64,000 nt of DNA, taken from Pseudocercospora fijiensis CIRAD86 (taxonomy: Eukaryota; Ascomycota; Dothideomycetes; Mycosphaerellales; Mycosphaerellaceae). The notes under the pieces are model-generated. The model had not been told where the DNA came from. It saw nothing but the letters and a program-made list of their open reading frames with translations, and ran no database searches. The DNA is taken from NCBI RefSeq assembly GCF_000340215.1, contig NW_006921536.1, positions 4,281,664-4,345,663 on the forward strand, written 5' to 3'. Positions 63,925 through 64,000 of the stretch are shown here, in pieces. Made by a program: the position numbers and the translations under genes. How positions within the stretch are numbered: the stretch's first letter is position 1; each line of letters opens with the position of its first letter.

Positions 63925-64000
63925 AACTATAGTATACTAGACAAATACGATACTACGAATCGCTATACCTAAAGACGATTATAGCGACGCGTAGAAACGC

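Larger units (their letters stand above)
58300..64000. repeat. Large RIP-mutated repeat island, runs off the right edge
   Basis: From about 58300 to the end the sequence is TpA-rich, poor in CpA/TpG and without long open frames. Broken frames remain where stops match Gln or Trp codons, for example about 60290-60560 (+), 61850-62130 (+, coiled-coil-like) and 63290-63720 (-). None could be assigned to a transposon family by eye. Several tandem and inverted repeats inside are listed separately. The 60240-60400 stretch keeps GC-rich Pro/Ala-type low complexity. Confidence 0.8.

Noticed and set aside
58300..64000. LTR retrotransposon ends
   Set aside because: I looked for a long direct repeat pair with TG...CA ends flanking several kb and found only short dispersed repeats; the island is cut by the window edge.

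Overview
The window comes from a filamentous ascomycete, most likely a Dothideomycete of the Mycosphaerellales/Capnodiales type. The evidence is short 45-75 bp GT-AG introns with CTAAC/CTGAC-like branch sites, single-copy fungal housekeeping genes on both strands without operons, and blocks of TpA-rich, stop-riddled repeat DNA typical of repeat-induced point mutation (RIP). The species is not named; this is inference from gene structure and content.

Layout. Bases 1-7852 hold the 3' part of an unrecognised gene, a microsomal cytochrome P450, a mitochondrial DUF1279/FAM210-like protein, a small hypothetical gene and a secreted GH78-type rhamnosidase-like enzyme. Directly upstream of that enzyme lies a complete Mutator-like DNA transposon (7980-11448) with perfect 44 bp terminal inverted repeats, a 7 bp target duplication and a heavily mutated body. 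Bases 11.8-25.9 kb carry a lysine-rich nuclear protein, an unresolved gene, KAE1 (tRNA t6A synthesis), an RVS161/Hob3-type BAR gene with two in-frame stop-free inserts bounded by splice sites, a HET-like/2EXR-like degraded locus facing a catalytically dead caspase-like gene, DUF2015, HSH49/SF3B4 and ribosomal protein eL28. Bases 27-40.9 kb hold two tandem paralogs of an unknown family, exocyst SEC15, a Mei2-like RNA-binding protein and the GPI-anchor ethanolamine phosphate transferase GPI7.

From 40.9 to 46.7 kb there is a long gene-poor stretch with normal base composition. It is followed by a C-terminal remnant of an NLR-type protein, WDR70, UFD1, a RIP-mutated block with Tc1/mariner relics (52.1-54.9 kb), a small secreted NTF2-like protein (56.5-57.2 kb) and a large RIP-mutated repeat island running off the right edge (58.3-64 kb).

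The housekeeping genes are independent functions (tRNA modification, splicing, translation, secretion, GPI anchors, ER-associated degradation). The accessory theme is programmed-cell-death or non-self-recognition type genes (HET-like, caspase-like, NLR remnant), each decayed or lacking key residues, next to transposon islands. Exon coordinates were worked out by reading splice sites by eye, and almost all give frame-consistent models. Two genes (at the left edge and at 13.5-14.3 kb) and the HET/2EXR locus have frame breaks that I could not resolve.
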